A stretch of DNA of 26,475 nt from a virus, in IMG/VR virus record IMGVR_UViG_3300003691_000041, positions 1-26,475 of that record; one strand, given 5' to 3'. Position numbers and translations under genes: made by a program. This document shows, piece after piece, positions 1 through 7,495 of this stretch (position 1 is its first letter; every line of letters begins with the position of its first letter). The notes beneath the pieces were generated by a model. It worked only from the letters and a program-made list of their open reading frames with translations, was not told where the DNA came from and ran no database searches.

Positions 1-5
1 TAAAT

Positions 6-530
6 ATGTTAAGCAAGTATGGTAAAGCATATATTATTGGACGGTCTTTATTTAATGAAGATTCAAAAGATTATGATTTTGTTTTACTTGCAGAGAGCAA
101 ATGCATTGATGATGTAATGAGTGATAGAATTTTTCATGATATGAATCTTCAAAAAGCCCATGGAAGTTCAGCAAACAATGAATCATTTTTTTGGGATGAT
201 TTTATAAAATTTGCATATAATGGAATTGATATTGATATTCTTATATCGTACAAGGGAAAGTCTATTGAAGATGTAATATCTGGATTCCCTCTTACAATTC
301 AGCAGATTTGGAATACAGGTGGAATATTTTATTCTACTTCTGATTATAATGCAAGCATTCTTGAAGTCTCTCCAAATGGAAGGTTGAAATCTGGAGAAGA
401 GCTTAAAAAAGTTATGAGGAAATACCTACAGTATTATCCAAATCTACAAATTGGTGTAAATTTCTTTAAAATAATGAAAAATGATTTTATCGGGGGAGAC
501 GAAGATGACGACAGTATTGACGGATTTTAA
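6..530 (+). CDS. Nucleotidyltransferase-fold protein, 5' end uncertain
   Basis: Up to 174 residues from the first visible ATG. The reading frame is still open at the window edge, so the true start may lie upstream. Residues 9-28 read YIIGR...KDYDFVLL, with D22 and D24, and a later GIDIDIL at 73-79. This is the hG-x(n)-DhD...hDh spacing of Pol-beta-type nucleotidyltransferases, although the usual GS or GG is GR here. A downstream FPLTIQQIW segment resembles what I recall from phage nucleotidyltransferase-like proteins. Substrate is unknown; RNA end modification is possible. The last 26 bases overlap the exonuclease gene, suggesting translational coupling. The fold assignment is inference from short motifs. 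Confidence 0.5.
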   Translation: MLSKYGKAYIIGRSLFNEDSKDYDFVLLAESKCIDDVMSDRIFHDMNLQKAHGSSANNESFFWDDFIKFAYNGIDIDILISYKGKSIEDVISGFPLTIQQIWNTGGIFYSTSDYNASILEVSPNGRLKSGEELKKVMRKYLQYYPNLQIGVNFFKIMKNDFIGGDEDDDSIDGF

Positions 531-1395
531 CAACATTGGGGTGACTATACTCCAGACAAAAGGAATGATTGAGAAATTATCTATTGGAGACTATTCTCTT
601 CCTGCACAAACAATCCTTGAGAATATTAGAAAATTTGTGGGAGAGAATACATCACAAACAGATGAAACTATTTTATGTGTTGACTCAAAAAGCTGGCGCA
701 AGCTACTTCCTTTTGATTATAAGGCAAACAGAGATAAAAAGAAGCAAGAAGAAAAAGATAAAATGAAAATGATTTATGGATTTATTGAGCCATTTATCAA
801 TGATATTATTACACATAATCTTTTTCCTGTTATAAAAGTAAACTATGCAGAAGCTGATGATTCACTTGCTGTACTATCAAAATACATTGTATCGAATGGT
901 GGAAAAGTTATTGTTTACTCAGGTGATATTGACATGGCTGTACTCCATGATGGAATAAACATTGATGTGTATAGGCGTGGTTGGGTAAGGTATCCTTTAT
1001 TGTACAAGTCTGACGGAGTACATTTTCAAGATCCGACACATCAAAAAATGTACCAAATATTACGTGGACAGGATAAAGATGGAATACCAAAGATTATTGA
1101 AGAGAAAATAGTTACAGGTAGCAGAGTAAAAGGATTGGGGCCGAAAGGCACTATTGAGGTGCTTAATGATCCCGAAAGGGTTCAGGAATATATAAACAAG
1201 TTTCCAGAAAATTATAAAAGAAATAAATTGCTTACAGACTTTGATATGATTCCAAACTCAATACAACAGGCAATAATTGAGCACTATAATGCAAGGGTTG
1301 TTAGCGATTATAGAGATTGGGAGGGGTTCTTTGAAAAGTATAATCTTCACACCTTAATACCAATGGCTCAAATTTATCGAATGATTTTAAAATAA
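505..1395 (+). CDS. 5'-3' exonuclease / RNase H of the FEN family (T4 Rnh-like)
   Basis: 296 residues, close to T4 RNase H in length. An in-frame ATG at 481 exists, but 505 is preferred because GGGGGAG sits 7 bases upstream. Acidic metal-binding motifs appear in family order: D7 near the start, SWR and YKANR near residue 65-76, EADD at 116-119, SGDID at 139-143 and GQDKDGIP at about 188-194. A helix-hairpin-helix-like KGLGPKG follows. Enzymes of this family remove RNA primers and 5' flaps at the phage fork before ligation. The DNA ligase at 3226 and primase at 8195 fit this role. Translation is probably coupled to the upstream gene. Confidence 0.88.
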   Translation: MTTVLTDFNNIGVTILQTKGMIEKLSIGDYSLPAQTILENIRKFVGENTSQTDETILCVDSKSWRKLLPFDYKANRDKKKQEEKDKMKMIYGFIEPFINDIITHNLFPVIKVNYAEADDSLAVLSKYIVSNGGKVIVYSGDIDMAVLHDGINIDVYRRGWVRYPLLYKSDGVHFQDPTHQKMYQILRGQDKDGIPKIIEEKIVTGSRVKGLGPKGTIEVLNDPERVQEYINKFPENYKRNKLLTDFDMIPNSIQQAIIEHYNARVVSDYRDWEGFFEKYNLHTLIPMAQIYRMILK

Positions 1396-1405
1396 TAAGG
1401 ACTCA

Positions 1406-2407
1406 ATGGAAGAAATAATCGGAATTTATAAGATAAAAAATGAAATAAATGGGAAGGTGTATATTGGCCTTAGTACAAAAGTTAGACATAGGATTAGATA
1501 TCATACGGCAAGGCTTAAACAAAACACACATAAAAACAAACATCTTCAAAGTGCATTTAATAAACATGGAGAGCATAATTTTTCTTTTGAAGTTATTGAA
1601 GAATGTAGTGAAGATGAATTAACAGATAAGGAAAAGCTTTGGATAAAAGAATTTAAATCACATGATAGAAAGTTTGGATATAACAAAACGTATGGTGGCG
1701 AATTTGGAAGATTATCTGATGAAATATATGCAGAGTATTCAAAAAGACTTAAAGGGTGTGTAGTTAGCGAAGAACAGAAAAAGCAAATAAGCAAAACCCT
1801 TACTGGAAGAAAAAGGCCAAAAGATGAAGTAGATAGAACAGCTATATCTAATAGAAGATTTAATGACGAAATAGAGCTACAAATAATTTGCTTATTGAAC
1901 TTTGGATTTAAACATAGGGAAGTAGCACAAATGTACAATGCAAAATTAACAACAATTCAAAGTATAAGATCAAGACACAGAAAAAAGGAGAACAAAATGA
2001 AAAAAACAAAATTAAAAGTTGCACTGATGGGGACATGCAATGGAAGTAAATGGAGAGATGAAATGATTCCAAATTTGAATATTGATTACTTTAATCCCGT
2101 TGTTGAAGGAGATTGGACTAAAGAAGATCAGCTTGAGGAATTGCGTCAGAGAATTTCGTGTGATTTTGTATTATATACAATTACACCAAAGATGATGGGA
2201 ACATATTCAATTGCAGAGGTAGTTGACGATTCAAATAAGCGTCCTGAGAGGACTATTTTTCTCTTGACAATGGAAGATGAGGACAAAATGTTTACAGAAG
2301 GACAATGGAAGTCTTTGCTTGCTGTAAAGGATCTTGTCGAAAAGAATGGAGCATTTACTTCATTCAGTGTTGAAGAGGTTGAAGATTATTTAAATTCTAA
2401 TAAATAG
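1406..2407 (+). CDS. GIY-YIG homing endonuclease running in frame into a deoxyribosyltransferase-like domain
   Basis: One 333-residue frame. Residues 1-95 are a GIY-YIG nuclease: GIY at 6-8, VYIG at 18-21, then an Arg-rich stretch and Glu residues near 70-75. A NUMOD3-like segment (SEEQKKQISKTLTGRKRP) and a helix-turn-helix-like segment (EVAQMYNAK...IQSIRSR) follow, the usual DNA-binding tail of these phage endonucleases. No stop codon separates this from residues 198-333, a separate enzyme domain with its own ribosome site and ATG at 1997. The frame may make a fusion, the short downstream protein, or both. SD AAGGA precedes 1406, 10 bases after the exonuclease stop. Confidence 0.82.
   Translation: MEEIIGIYKIKNEINGKVYIGLSTKVRHRIRYHTARLKQNTHKNKHLQSAFNKHGEHNFSFEVIEECSEDELTDKEKLWIKEFKSHDRKFGYNKTYGGEFGRLSDEIYAEYSKRLKGCVVSEEQKKQISKTLTGRKRPKDEVDRTAISNRRFNDEIELQIICLLNFGFKHREVAQMYNAKLTTIQSIRSRHRKKENKMKKTKLKVALMGTCNGSKWRDEMIPNLNIDYFNPVVEGDWTKEDQLEELRQRISCDFVLYTITPKMMGTYSIAEVVDDSNKRPERTIFLLTMEDEDKMFTEGQWKSLLAVKDLVEKNGAFTSFSVEEVEDYLNSNK
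1997..2407 (+). CDS. Nucleoside 2-deoxyribosyltransferase-like protein (internal start)
   Basis: 136 residues if translated from the internal ATG, which has AAGGAG six bases upstream. Motifs are GTCNGSKWR near the start, YFNPVV, CDFVLYTITP and GTYSIAE. This is the order seen in nucleoside 2-deoxyribosyltransferase-like proteins, where the Glu of SIAE is the expected catalytic residue. Such enzymes move deoxyribose between bases and could serve nucleotide salvage or base modification for phage DNA. It is probably the original gene, with the endonuclease inserted upstream in the same frame. Function is inferred from motifs; the substrate is not predictable. Confidence 0.72.
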   Translation: MKKTKLKVALMGTCNGSKWRDEMIPNLNIDYFNPVVEGDWTKEDQLEELRQRISCDFVLYTITPKMMGTYSIAEVVDDSNKRPERTIFLLTMEDEDKMFTEGQWKSLLAVKDLVEKNGAFTSFSVEEVEDYLNSNK

Positions 2408-2410
2408 CTC

Positions 2411-2439
2411 TTGACATAGGTTGTGGCTCATGATACTAT
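2411..2439 (+). promoter_or_regulatory. Promoter, extended -10 type
   Basis: TTGACA at 2411-2416, a 17-base spacer ending in TGA, then TACTAT at 2434-2439. It lies just after the stop at 2407 and about 30 bases before the membrane-protein pair. It shares spacing and TGn with seven other sites in the window. Confidence 0.72.
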
Positions 2440-2470
2440 GGGTCATAACTTAAACAAAGGGAGGATTTTT

Positions 2471-2845
2471 ATGGATTTTATTATTAGTGTTTTCGGTGCG
2501 AATGTGGTAATTGGTTTTGGTGTGTTCTTTTGGATTTTTATGTTTTTCTTTACTTTAAAAAATGTGTTTAAAGAAACGTATTTATACATGAAGAGTGATA
2601 AGAAAAGATGTTTTGACGGATGCTACTATTCATTTGACACTGTTAGGTGCTGTGGATGTGACTCTCAAATTTTTTCTTCAATTGTTTTATCTCTGTTCTT
2701 TCCTTTTACATACATTGGATTAACTATATGGCTTGTTTCAAAGTGTTTTTGTAAAATTATAACTACTGACTTGCCATATGCATTTAAGGCATTAGATTGG
2801 GTAACACCATCTGTTTCAATTAAATTAGAGAAGGAGGACAAATAA
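2471..2845 (+). CDS. Small membrane protein, tandem paralogue 1
   Basis: 124 residues from the ATG at 2471, which follows a GGGAGG site; the in-frame ATG at 2423 lies on the promoter and is rejected. The N-terminus MDFIISVFGANVVI leads a long hydrophobic segment (about residues 3-32). A second hydrophobic segment lies near residues 72-97. Between them is a short Cys-rich loop with about six cysteines. The start matches the next gene almost residue for residue, so the two arose by tandem duplication. I do not recognise the family. A two-pass inner-membrane protein is the simplest reading. Confidence 0.75.
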   Translation: MDFIISVFGANVVIGFGVFFWIFMFFFTLKNVFKETYLYMKSDKKRCFDGCYYSFDTVRCCGCDSQIFSSIVLSLFFPFTYIGLTIWLVSKCFCKIITTDLPYAFKALDWVTPSVSIKLEKEDK

Positions 2846-2846
2846 T

Positions 2847-3233
2847 ATGGATTTTATTCTAAGTGTTTTCGGTGCAAATGTGGTAATTTGCCTTGGTGTT
2901 TTGGCATATCTTATTGGAATTGTATTTACAATGAAAAATGTTTATGATGCTGAATATGACTCAATAAAGGCAGTTGGATTTAAAACAGAGGATAGTTGGG
3001 ATGTAGGGGTTAGGACTGGAGATAGTTGGGGTGCAAAAGCTGTTTATGACAGTGACAAAGTTGGATTTCTTATTTTTAGTTTCTTTTTTCCTGTTGTCTG
3101 GATTTGGATAATTTGTTGTTTCTTCTGGAGTGTTTTGATGAAGACTTTAGCACTTACTTTTACAAAAGGTTTTGTTGCACTTGATAAAGTTATTCCACGA
3201 CTTACTTTTAAAAGAGAGGATAATGATGGGTAA
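2847..3233 (+). CDS. Small membrane protein, tandem paralogue 2
   Basis: 128 residues, starting one base after the previous stop with AAGGAGG seven bases upstream. The N-terminus MDFILSVFGANVVI repeats that of the upstream gene. There are two hydrophobic segments, about residues 3-29 and 72-98. The loop between them lacks the cysteines of its paralogue and instead repeats an acidic DSWD/DSWG pattern (TEDSWDVGVRTGDSWG). The C-terminal KREDNDG overlaps the start of the DNA ligase gene. Function unknown; it is cotranscribed with its paralogue and probably with the ligase. Confidence 0.75.
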   Translation: MDFILSVFGANVVICLGVLAYLIGIVFTMKNVYDAEYDSIKAVGFKTEDSWDVGVRTGDSWGAKAVYDSDKVGFLIFSFFFPVVWIWIICCFFWSVLMKTLALTFTKGFVALDKVIPRLTFKREDNDG

Positions 3234-4533
3234 AAAAAGAACAATAATGGATCTTGACTTTAATAATCCTGAAGATTTAGAAATTGCACTTGAAATGGAA
3301 AGAGGCTGTGAAAGCTTCGAATGTGGAGCAATGCATTTAAAAGGAGGAAAAATGACTAAAACAGAATTACCAATGCTATTTGCATATGATTCAAAAGGAA
3401 GAGTAAAGACATGGCATGTTGAAGCAATTGATGAAGATATAATTGTTACAACAGGTCTTGAAGATGGCAAGAAAAAAGTTACGCCGTCTGTTGCCAAAGG
3501 TAAAAACATTGGCAAGGCAAATGAAACAACACCAGCAGAACAGGCAGTGATTGAAGCAAAGGCAAAGTGGGTAAAGCAACAGGAGCGTAAAGGGTATGTT
3601 GAAGACCTATCTGCGTACAAGTTTCAGTACTGGTGTACACTGGCAAAGGATTGGCTAAAGCAAAAAAACATGAGAGCAAAACTTTCAAAAACAAGGAATT
3701 TTGTGCAATGTAAATTAGATGGGGTACGTATGACCATTGAAAACACTAATAGCACTATGTCAAGAAGCAGAATTGAATATAAGGTAAAGTCCCAATCTTT
3801 TTATGATCAGATTTCAATTTTTAAAGAAACGTTGGAAAGCATTGTTGGAGCAGATGTTGTTATAGATTCTGAAGGGTACAAACATGGCTATATCCTTCAG
3901 CAAATACAAAAAAGTGTAAAAAAAGGAGAGGGAAAATTAAGCCCTGACGAGCTTGAGTTGCACATATTTGATTTCTATTGCCATGACAAAAAAGATCTTT
4001 TGTTTTCTGAAAGAGAAGCCATGCTTATTGAAACATTTAAAAGGTTAATAAAGATCCCCGGTGCAATCAATAAGATAAAACATGTCACATCAAAAGAAGT
4101 TGAAGATTTTGATGAATTTGAAAAATTAGTTGACGAGGCAGGAGAATTGGGGTATGAAGGAATTATGATTAGAAACGACAGTCCATACGATGTTGGAAAT
4201 GGGTCAAAGAGATCTTCAACACTGTATAAATTTAAAAGATTTTTAGACGATGAATTTAAGATTATTGGGGTTAAAGAAACAAAAGAAATCACACTTAAGT
4301 CTGGAGAAGTTGTAAGACAGGGGCAGTTTATTTGTGAAAAAAAGCATAATGATGAAATTGTAACTTTTAAAGTAGTTCCTGTTGGCGAATCAAAAGGCAT
4401 GAGACTTGATCTTCTTTTAAATAGTTCTAATTATATTGGCAAGCTTCTTAAGACGAAATTTCAAGATTTTACAGCAGATGGAAAACCTTCATTTGCAAAA
4501 GGACTGGCAATCAGGCTACCAGAGGATATGTAA
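3226..4533 (+). CDS. ATP-dependent DNA ligase
   Basis: 435 residues from the second of two adjacent ATGs (3223, 3226). A segment resembling a WGR-type domain (ELPMLFAYDSKGRVKTW...KNIGKANETT, about 47-102) comes first. The nucleotidyltransferase core follows: KLDGVR with the AMP-accepting lysine at 163, DSEGY at 214-218, ELHIFDFY near 244-251, EGIMIR at 311-316 and YKFKRF at 334-339. An OB-like C-terminal part follows. It seals nicks after RNase H action in phage replication. A much stronger site (AAGGAGG, four bases before ATG 3352) suggests a second or true start 42 codons later, giving 393 residues. Confidence 0.9.
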   Translation: MGKKRTIMDLDFNNPEDLEIALEMERGCESFECGAMHLKGGKMTKTELPMLFAYDSKGRVKTWHVEAIDEDIIVTTGLEDGKKKVTPSVAKGKNIGKANETTPAEQAVIEAKAKWVKQQERKGYVEDLSAYKFQYWCTLAKDWLKQKNMRAKLSKTRNFVQCKLDGVRMTIENTNSTMSRSRIEYKVKSQSFYDQISIFKETLESIVGADVVIDSEGYKHGYILQQIQKSVKKGEGKLSPDELELHIFDFYCHDKKDLLFSEREAMLIETFKRLIKIPGAINKIKHVTSKEVEDFDEFEKLVDEAGELGYEGIMIRNDSPYDVGNGSKRSSTLYKFKRFLDDEFKIIGVKETKEITLKSGEVVRQGQFICEKKHNDEIVTFKVVPVGESKGMRLDLLLNSSNYIGKLLKTKFQDFTADGKPSFAKGLAIRLPEDM

Positions 4534-4549
4534 TTATTTAAAATAAAGC

Positions 4550-4578
4550 TTGACGAAGTGTCAAAAATGTGTTATAGT
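4550..4578 (+). promoter_or_regulatory. Promoter, extended -10 type
   Basis: TTGACG at 4550-4555, 17-base spacer ending TGT, TATAGT at 4573-4578. The -35 lies inside a short inverted repeat (TTGAC-GAAGT-GTCAA, 4550-4564), which could be an operator or chance. It drives a roughly 90-base leader before the next gene. Confidence 0.75.
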
Positions 4579-4584
4579 AAAAGT

Positions 4585-4676
4585 TTAGTGATGGACAGCG
4601 TACTTATAAGGCGTTTTTCTTAGCACCTGTTAGTTAAGAGATTACATCACACAACTAATTATAACAGGAGATTAAA
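4585..4676 (+). promoter_or_regulatory. Structured 5' leader able to hide the ribosome site
   Basis: The transcript from the 4550 promoter should carry about 90 untranslated bases. CCTGTTA (4626-4632) can pair with TAACAGG (4662-4668), which overlaps the AGGAG ribosome site at 4666-4670. AGTT (4632-4635) can extend this with AACT (4653-4656). GTGATG (4588-4593) can pair with CATCAC (4645-4650). The first helix would block translation of the endonuclease. No known riboswitch or tRNA is recognised. The pairing is visible in sequence; a regulatory role is inference. Confidence 0.4.
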
Positions 4677-5801
4677 GTGGGAAGAAAGAAGCTAACAACA
4701 GAAGAATTTATTAAAAAAGCAGTTACAGTACATGGAGACAAGTATAGTTATTCAAAAGTTGAGTATGTTAAATCAAATAGAAAAATTATAATTATATGTC
4801 CCATTCATAGAGAGTTTAATCAAACCCCAAGTAATCACTTAAGCGGAAAGGGTTGTCCAAAATGTGGAAAAATAAAAAGAACAAAAACAACTAAACAGTT
4901 TATTAAAGAAGCAATGGAGATACATAGCAATAATTATAATTATTCAAAAGTTGAATATTTTAACCACAAAACAAAGGTAGTAATTACATGTTCAATTCAT
5001 GGAGAATTTATGCAAGCTCCTCATGTTCACTTACAAAGTGCAGGATGCCCAAAATGTGGAATAAAAAAAGTTGGAGATAAAACAAGAAGGACAATAGAAC
5101 AGTTTCTTAGAAAAGCAAAAGAGGTGCACAAAGATAAGTATGATTATTCAAAAGTTGTATATATAAGCAATATAGTAAAAGTAATAATTATCTGCAATGA
5201 ACATGGAGAATTTAAACAAACTACAGCAAATCATCTGAGTGGTCAAGGCTGTCCAAAATGTGGATTTAAAAACACAATAAAATCAAGACTAAAAACAAAA
5301 AAACAATTTATTAAAGAGGCGGTAGAGATGCATGAAGACAAGTATGATTATTCAAAAGTCAAATATATCAACACCAAAACAAAGATAATTATTGTCTGTC
5401 CAGAACATGGTGAATTTAAACAAATTCCAAGCAGTCATCTTCGAGGACATGGATGCCCAAAATGTAAAAGGTCAAAAGGTGAGGAGAAAATTGAAAAGTA
5501 TCTAAAAGATAATAATATATTATTTGAAAATCAAAAAACATTTAAATATTGTAAATATATTAAAAAACTTAAATTTGACTTTTATTTACCTGACTACAAC
5601 ATTTGTATAGAATATGATGGGGAGCAACATTTTAAATCTGTTAAATACTTCGGCGGGGAAAAAGACTTTAAAAAAAGGCTAAAAAGAGACAAGATTAAAG
5701 AAAAGTATTGCAAAGAGAATGGAATTAAACTTATACGAATTTCATATACTGAATTTAACAATATGGAGAATATATTAAAGGAGAAATATGGAATACTATG
5801 A
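4677..5801 (+). CDS. Homing endonuclease with four zinc-repeat units and a PD-(D/E)xK-type (EDxHD/Vsr-like) nuclease
   Basis: 374 residues from a GTG start with AGGAG six bases upstream. Four repeats of about 57 residues (7-63, 71-127, 138-195, 207-263) each run FI.KA..H.DKY.YSKV.Y, then ICP.HGEF, then HL.G.GCPKCG, the pattern of DUF723-like DNA-binding zinc repeats. The C-terminal 110 residues are a nuclease: KGEEKIEKYL, FDFYLPDY near 300-307 and IEYDGEQHF at 311-319, with acidic and His residues placed as in Vsr/EDxHD endonucleases. It has its own promoter and structured leader. It overlaps the next gene by 14 bases. Probably a selfish free-standing homing gene. Confidence 0.82.
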   Translation: MGRKKLTTEEFIKKAVTVHGDKYSYSKVEYVKSNRKIIIICPIHREFNQTPSNHLSGKGCPKCGKIKRTKTTKQFIKEAMEIHSNNYNYSKVEYFNHKTKVVITCSIHGEFMQAPHVHLQSAGCPKCGIKKVGDKTRRTIEQFLRKAKEVHKDKYDYSKVVYISNIVKVIIICNEHGEFKQTTANHLSGQGCPKCGFKNTIKSRLKTKKQFIKEAVEMHEDKYDYSKVKYINTKTKIIIVCPEHGEFKQIPSSHLRGHGCPKCKRSKGEEKIEKYLKDNNILFENQKTFKYCKYIKKLKFDFYLPDYNICIEYDGEQHFKSVKYFGGEKDFKKRLKRDKIKEKYCKENGIKLIRISYTEFNNMENILKEKYGIL

Positions 5802-6321
5802 CATTATCTACCTAAGACAAGAGACAAAAGAGCTTAATTTTCTACTTGAATATGCCAAAGCGTTTCATGAATTTCATAAGATGCTTGACCAAGGCTTTGT
5901 GGATTGTATAGCAAATGTTAACATAAATGCCATGCATTATTGGCGCTTCTACAACTCTTTAAAAGATCTTGTTAAGTTTTGTGACACAAACAAACTATCT
6001 CATAAGAGATTTTGGAAATATGCTTATGAAGTCTTATTATTAAATGGAAATGATTCAAAATCTTTTTTTAATATTTGGACTCTTCCATGGATGAAAGAAG
6101 CAATTTTAAAAAAATCAGAAGAGAATGATCAAATTGTTTTAGCAAAATCATATGACAGTTATACAAAAAATAACCCATATTATTACATATATTACAACGC
6201 CCTTGTTTTGAGGCTTAAAGACAAATATGGCGATGATGAGTGTAGAAGCAAAATAAAAGACTTGACAAATTCAGAAAAATTTGATATAAGGGTATTTAAT
6301 GATTTTAATATTATTGTATAA
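5788..6321 (+). CDS. Hypothetical protein
   Basis: 177 residues. The ATG at 5788 is inside the endonuclease gene and has AAAGGAGA four bases before it, so translation is probably coupled. The protein is soluble and mostly helical in character, rich in Tyr, Phe, Asn and Lys, with no Cys clusters, Walker motif or membrane segment that I can see. I recognise no family. Its last 60 bases contain the promoter at 6262 that serves the next operon. Confidence 0.65.
   Translation: MEYYDIIYLRQETKELNFLLEYAKAFHEFHKMLDQGFVDCIANVNINAMHYWRFYNSLKDLVKFCDTNKLSHKRFWKYAYEVLLLNGNDSKSFFNIWTLPWMKEAILKKSEENDQIVLAKSYDSYTKNNPYYYIYYNALVLRLKDKYGDDECRSKIKDLTNSEKFDIRVFNDFNIIV
6262..6290 (+). promoter_or_regulatory. Promoter inside the end of the upstream gene
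   Basis: TTGACA at 6262-6267, 17-base spacer ending TGA, TATAAG at 6285-6290. It lies within the coding end of the preceding gene, about 40 bases before ATG 6331, and would drive the small-gene run through the primase. Confidence 0.68.
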
Positions 6322-6330
6322 GGAGGTTCT

Positions 6331-6528
6331 ATGAGACAAGAAGGTGCAGGAGAAAAAGGCGTTAGATGTTATCGGACAGCATGTCAAACAAAAAATGGTA
6401 TTGACTATTACAATTCTTCAACTAAGAAGTATTACTGTAAAGATTGTGCAGATGCTATAAACTACTGGAGTATGAAAGATGTTGGTGTTAATATTGTTAC
6501 ATATGAGAAGTCAGAGGAGGCAACATGA
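6331..6528 (+). CDS. Small zinc-ribbon phage protein
   Basis: 65 residues, start set by AAGGAGG six bases upstream. RCYRTACQ at 12-19 and YYCKDCAD near 34-41 form a C-x4-C plus C-x2-C metal site. The pattern CYRTACQ...YYNSSTKKYYC looks like a small phage protein seen in many tailed phages, recalled from memory; its function is unknown. It is the first gene after the 6262 promoter. It ends in an ATGA junction with the next gene, where TGA acts as an ordinary stop. Confidence 0.72.
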   Translation: MRQEGAGEKGVRCYRTACQTKNGIDYYNSSTKKYYCKDCADAINYWSMKDVGVNIVTYEKSEEAT

Positions 6529-7037
6529 AAATTGATAAAGACAAAATAATTGGCCATATTGAAAACATCTATTATAATATTAAAATGGGCGCAATTAATA
6601 TTATTCAATGGATGCCTATTATTTGGGGGGACAGGGATTGGGATCAGTATTATCTCTTGAAAATGCTTGAATTTAAACTTTTAAAGATGGAAAAGAGATT
6701 TAAAAGACATGGTCTTTGTGATAGTTCAGATGATCATGCAAGACAGTTAAAAAAATGTGCTGCAATTTTTAAAAGGCTATACGAGGATGAGTATGACGAA
6801 AATTCTTTTAAAAAACATGATGAAAAATGGGGTAAAATTGACATTTCTTTTAAAGACATAGGGAATGAGCTTTATGAGTGCTTAGTTTCTCGTAAAAATG
6901 CTGTGTCAGAAGAAGATAAGGAAAAAGAACGTCATGAATCAAGTATTTGTCATGAAAAGGCTGCTGAAAGTCAAAAAAGTGATTTAAAGGAAGTTTTTTG
7001 GGTTATGCAAAGCAGTCTTTTATCATGGTGGGACTAA
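6525..7037 (+). CDS. Hypothetical phage protein
   Basis: 170 residues, starting in an ATGA overlap with GAGGAGG upstream. Features are an early IIWGDRDWDQYYLLKMLEFKL segment split by aromatic residues, a charged helical middle and a C-terminal LLSWWD. The DRDWD plus terminal WWD pattern resembles a common phage hypothetical family whose role I do not know. There is no catalytic motif or membrane segment. It belongs to the run of small genes behind the 6262 promoter. Confidence 0.65.
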   Translation: MKIDKDKIIGHIENIYYNIKMGAINIIQWMPIIWGDRDWDQYYLLKMLEFKLLKMEKRFKRHGLCDSSDDHARQLKKCAAIFKRLYEDEYDENSFKKHDEKWGKIDISFKDIGNELYECLVSRKNAVSEEDKEKERHESSICHEKAAESQKSDLKEVFWVMQSSLLSWWD

Positions 7038-7047
7038 GGGGGGTGTA

Positions 7048-7266
7048 ATGCAGAAAGCACATATTATTTTAAGATATGAAGGAAAAGATTATTCTGTAAA
7101 AGAAGAATATGATGACGATGTTGATGTTGAATTTTTATGGCTTGATGGAAATTGGGATTGTGATTGCAATAGAAGTCTTTCTATAATCAGATGTTGTAAC
7201 CCAAATTTTACAGAAATGGATTGTGGAGATGAAATTGAACTTGTTTCTTTATTTATAGGAGAGTAA
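7048..7266 (+). CDS. Small acidic hypothetical protein
   Basis: 72 residues with GGGGGG five bases before the ATG. It is strongly acidic (DDDVDVEF, DGNWDCDCN) and carries five cysteines, partly as CDC and CC. Beta-rich in character. No family recognised. The gene sits between two other tiny genes in the same operon, two bases from the next start. Confidence 0.6.
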   Translation: MQKAHIILRYEGKDYSVKEEYDDDVDVEFLWLDGNWDCDCNRSLSIIRCCNPNFTEMDCGDEIELVSLFIGE

Positions 7267-7267
7267 A

Positions 7268-7495
7268 ATGGGACGCATGAAGTGCAATAGAGAAGGGTGT
7301 AAAAACAGTGGATGTACTCATTATTCAAAAGAGTATGGATATATTTGTGAAGAATGTATGATTGAGTTTTCATATGGAGGCAGATCAATTGAAGATTTTA
7401 TGAAGCTTAGAAAAAGAACATCTTCACAAAAACAAGTTACGCTAAAATATTTAAAAGGATTTTTCAAATATGAACGCAGGGAGGAATTTTATTAA
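7268..7495 (+). CDS. Small zinc-finger protein
   Basis: 75 residues with TAGGAGAG seven bases upstream. The N-terminal half contains MKCNREGCKNSGC, then ICEECM: C-x4-C, C, and C-x2-C, together with a His near residue 18. This suggests one treble-clef-like or ribbon zinc site. The C-terminal half is basic (KLRKRTSSQK, KYERREEFY), so nucleic-acid binding is possible. The stop overlaps the next start by one base (TAATG). Confidence 0.62.
   Translation: MGRMKCNREGCKNSGCTHYSKEYGYICEECMIEFSYGGRSIEDFMKLRKRTSSQKQVTLKYLKGFFKYERREEFY

Noticed and set aside
2423-2470. Earlier start for the first membrane protein
   Set aside because: It overlaps the promoter elements and lacks a ribosome site, whereas ATG 2471 aligns with the paralogue start and follows GGGAGG.
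4550-4564. TTGAC-GAAGT-GTCAA as a terminator
   Set aside because: Stem is only five pairs and AT-rich; it overlaps a good -35 and is not followed by a long T tract.
4579-4676. tRNA or group I intron fragment in the leader
   Set aside because: No T-loop TTCRANNC, no acceptor-stem match and no intron core motifs; only simple pairings are visible.
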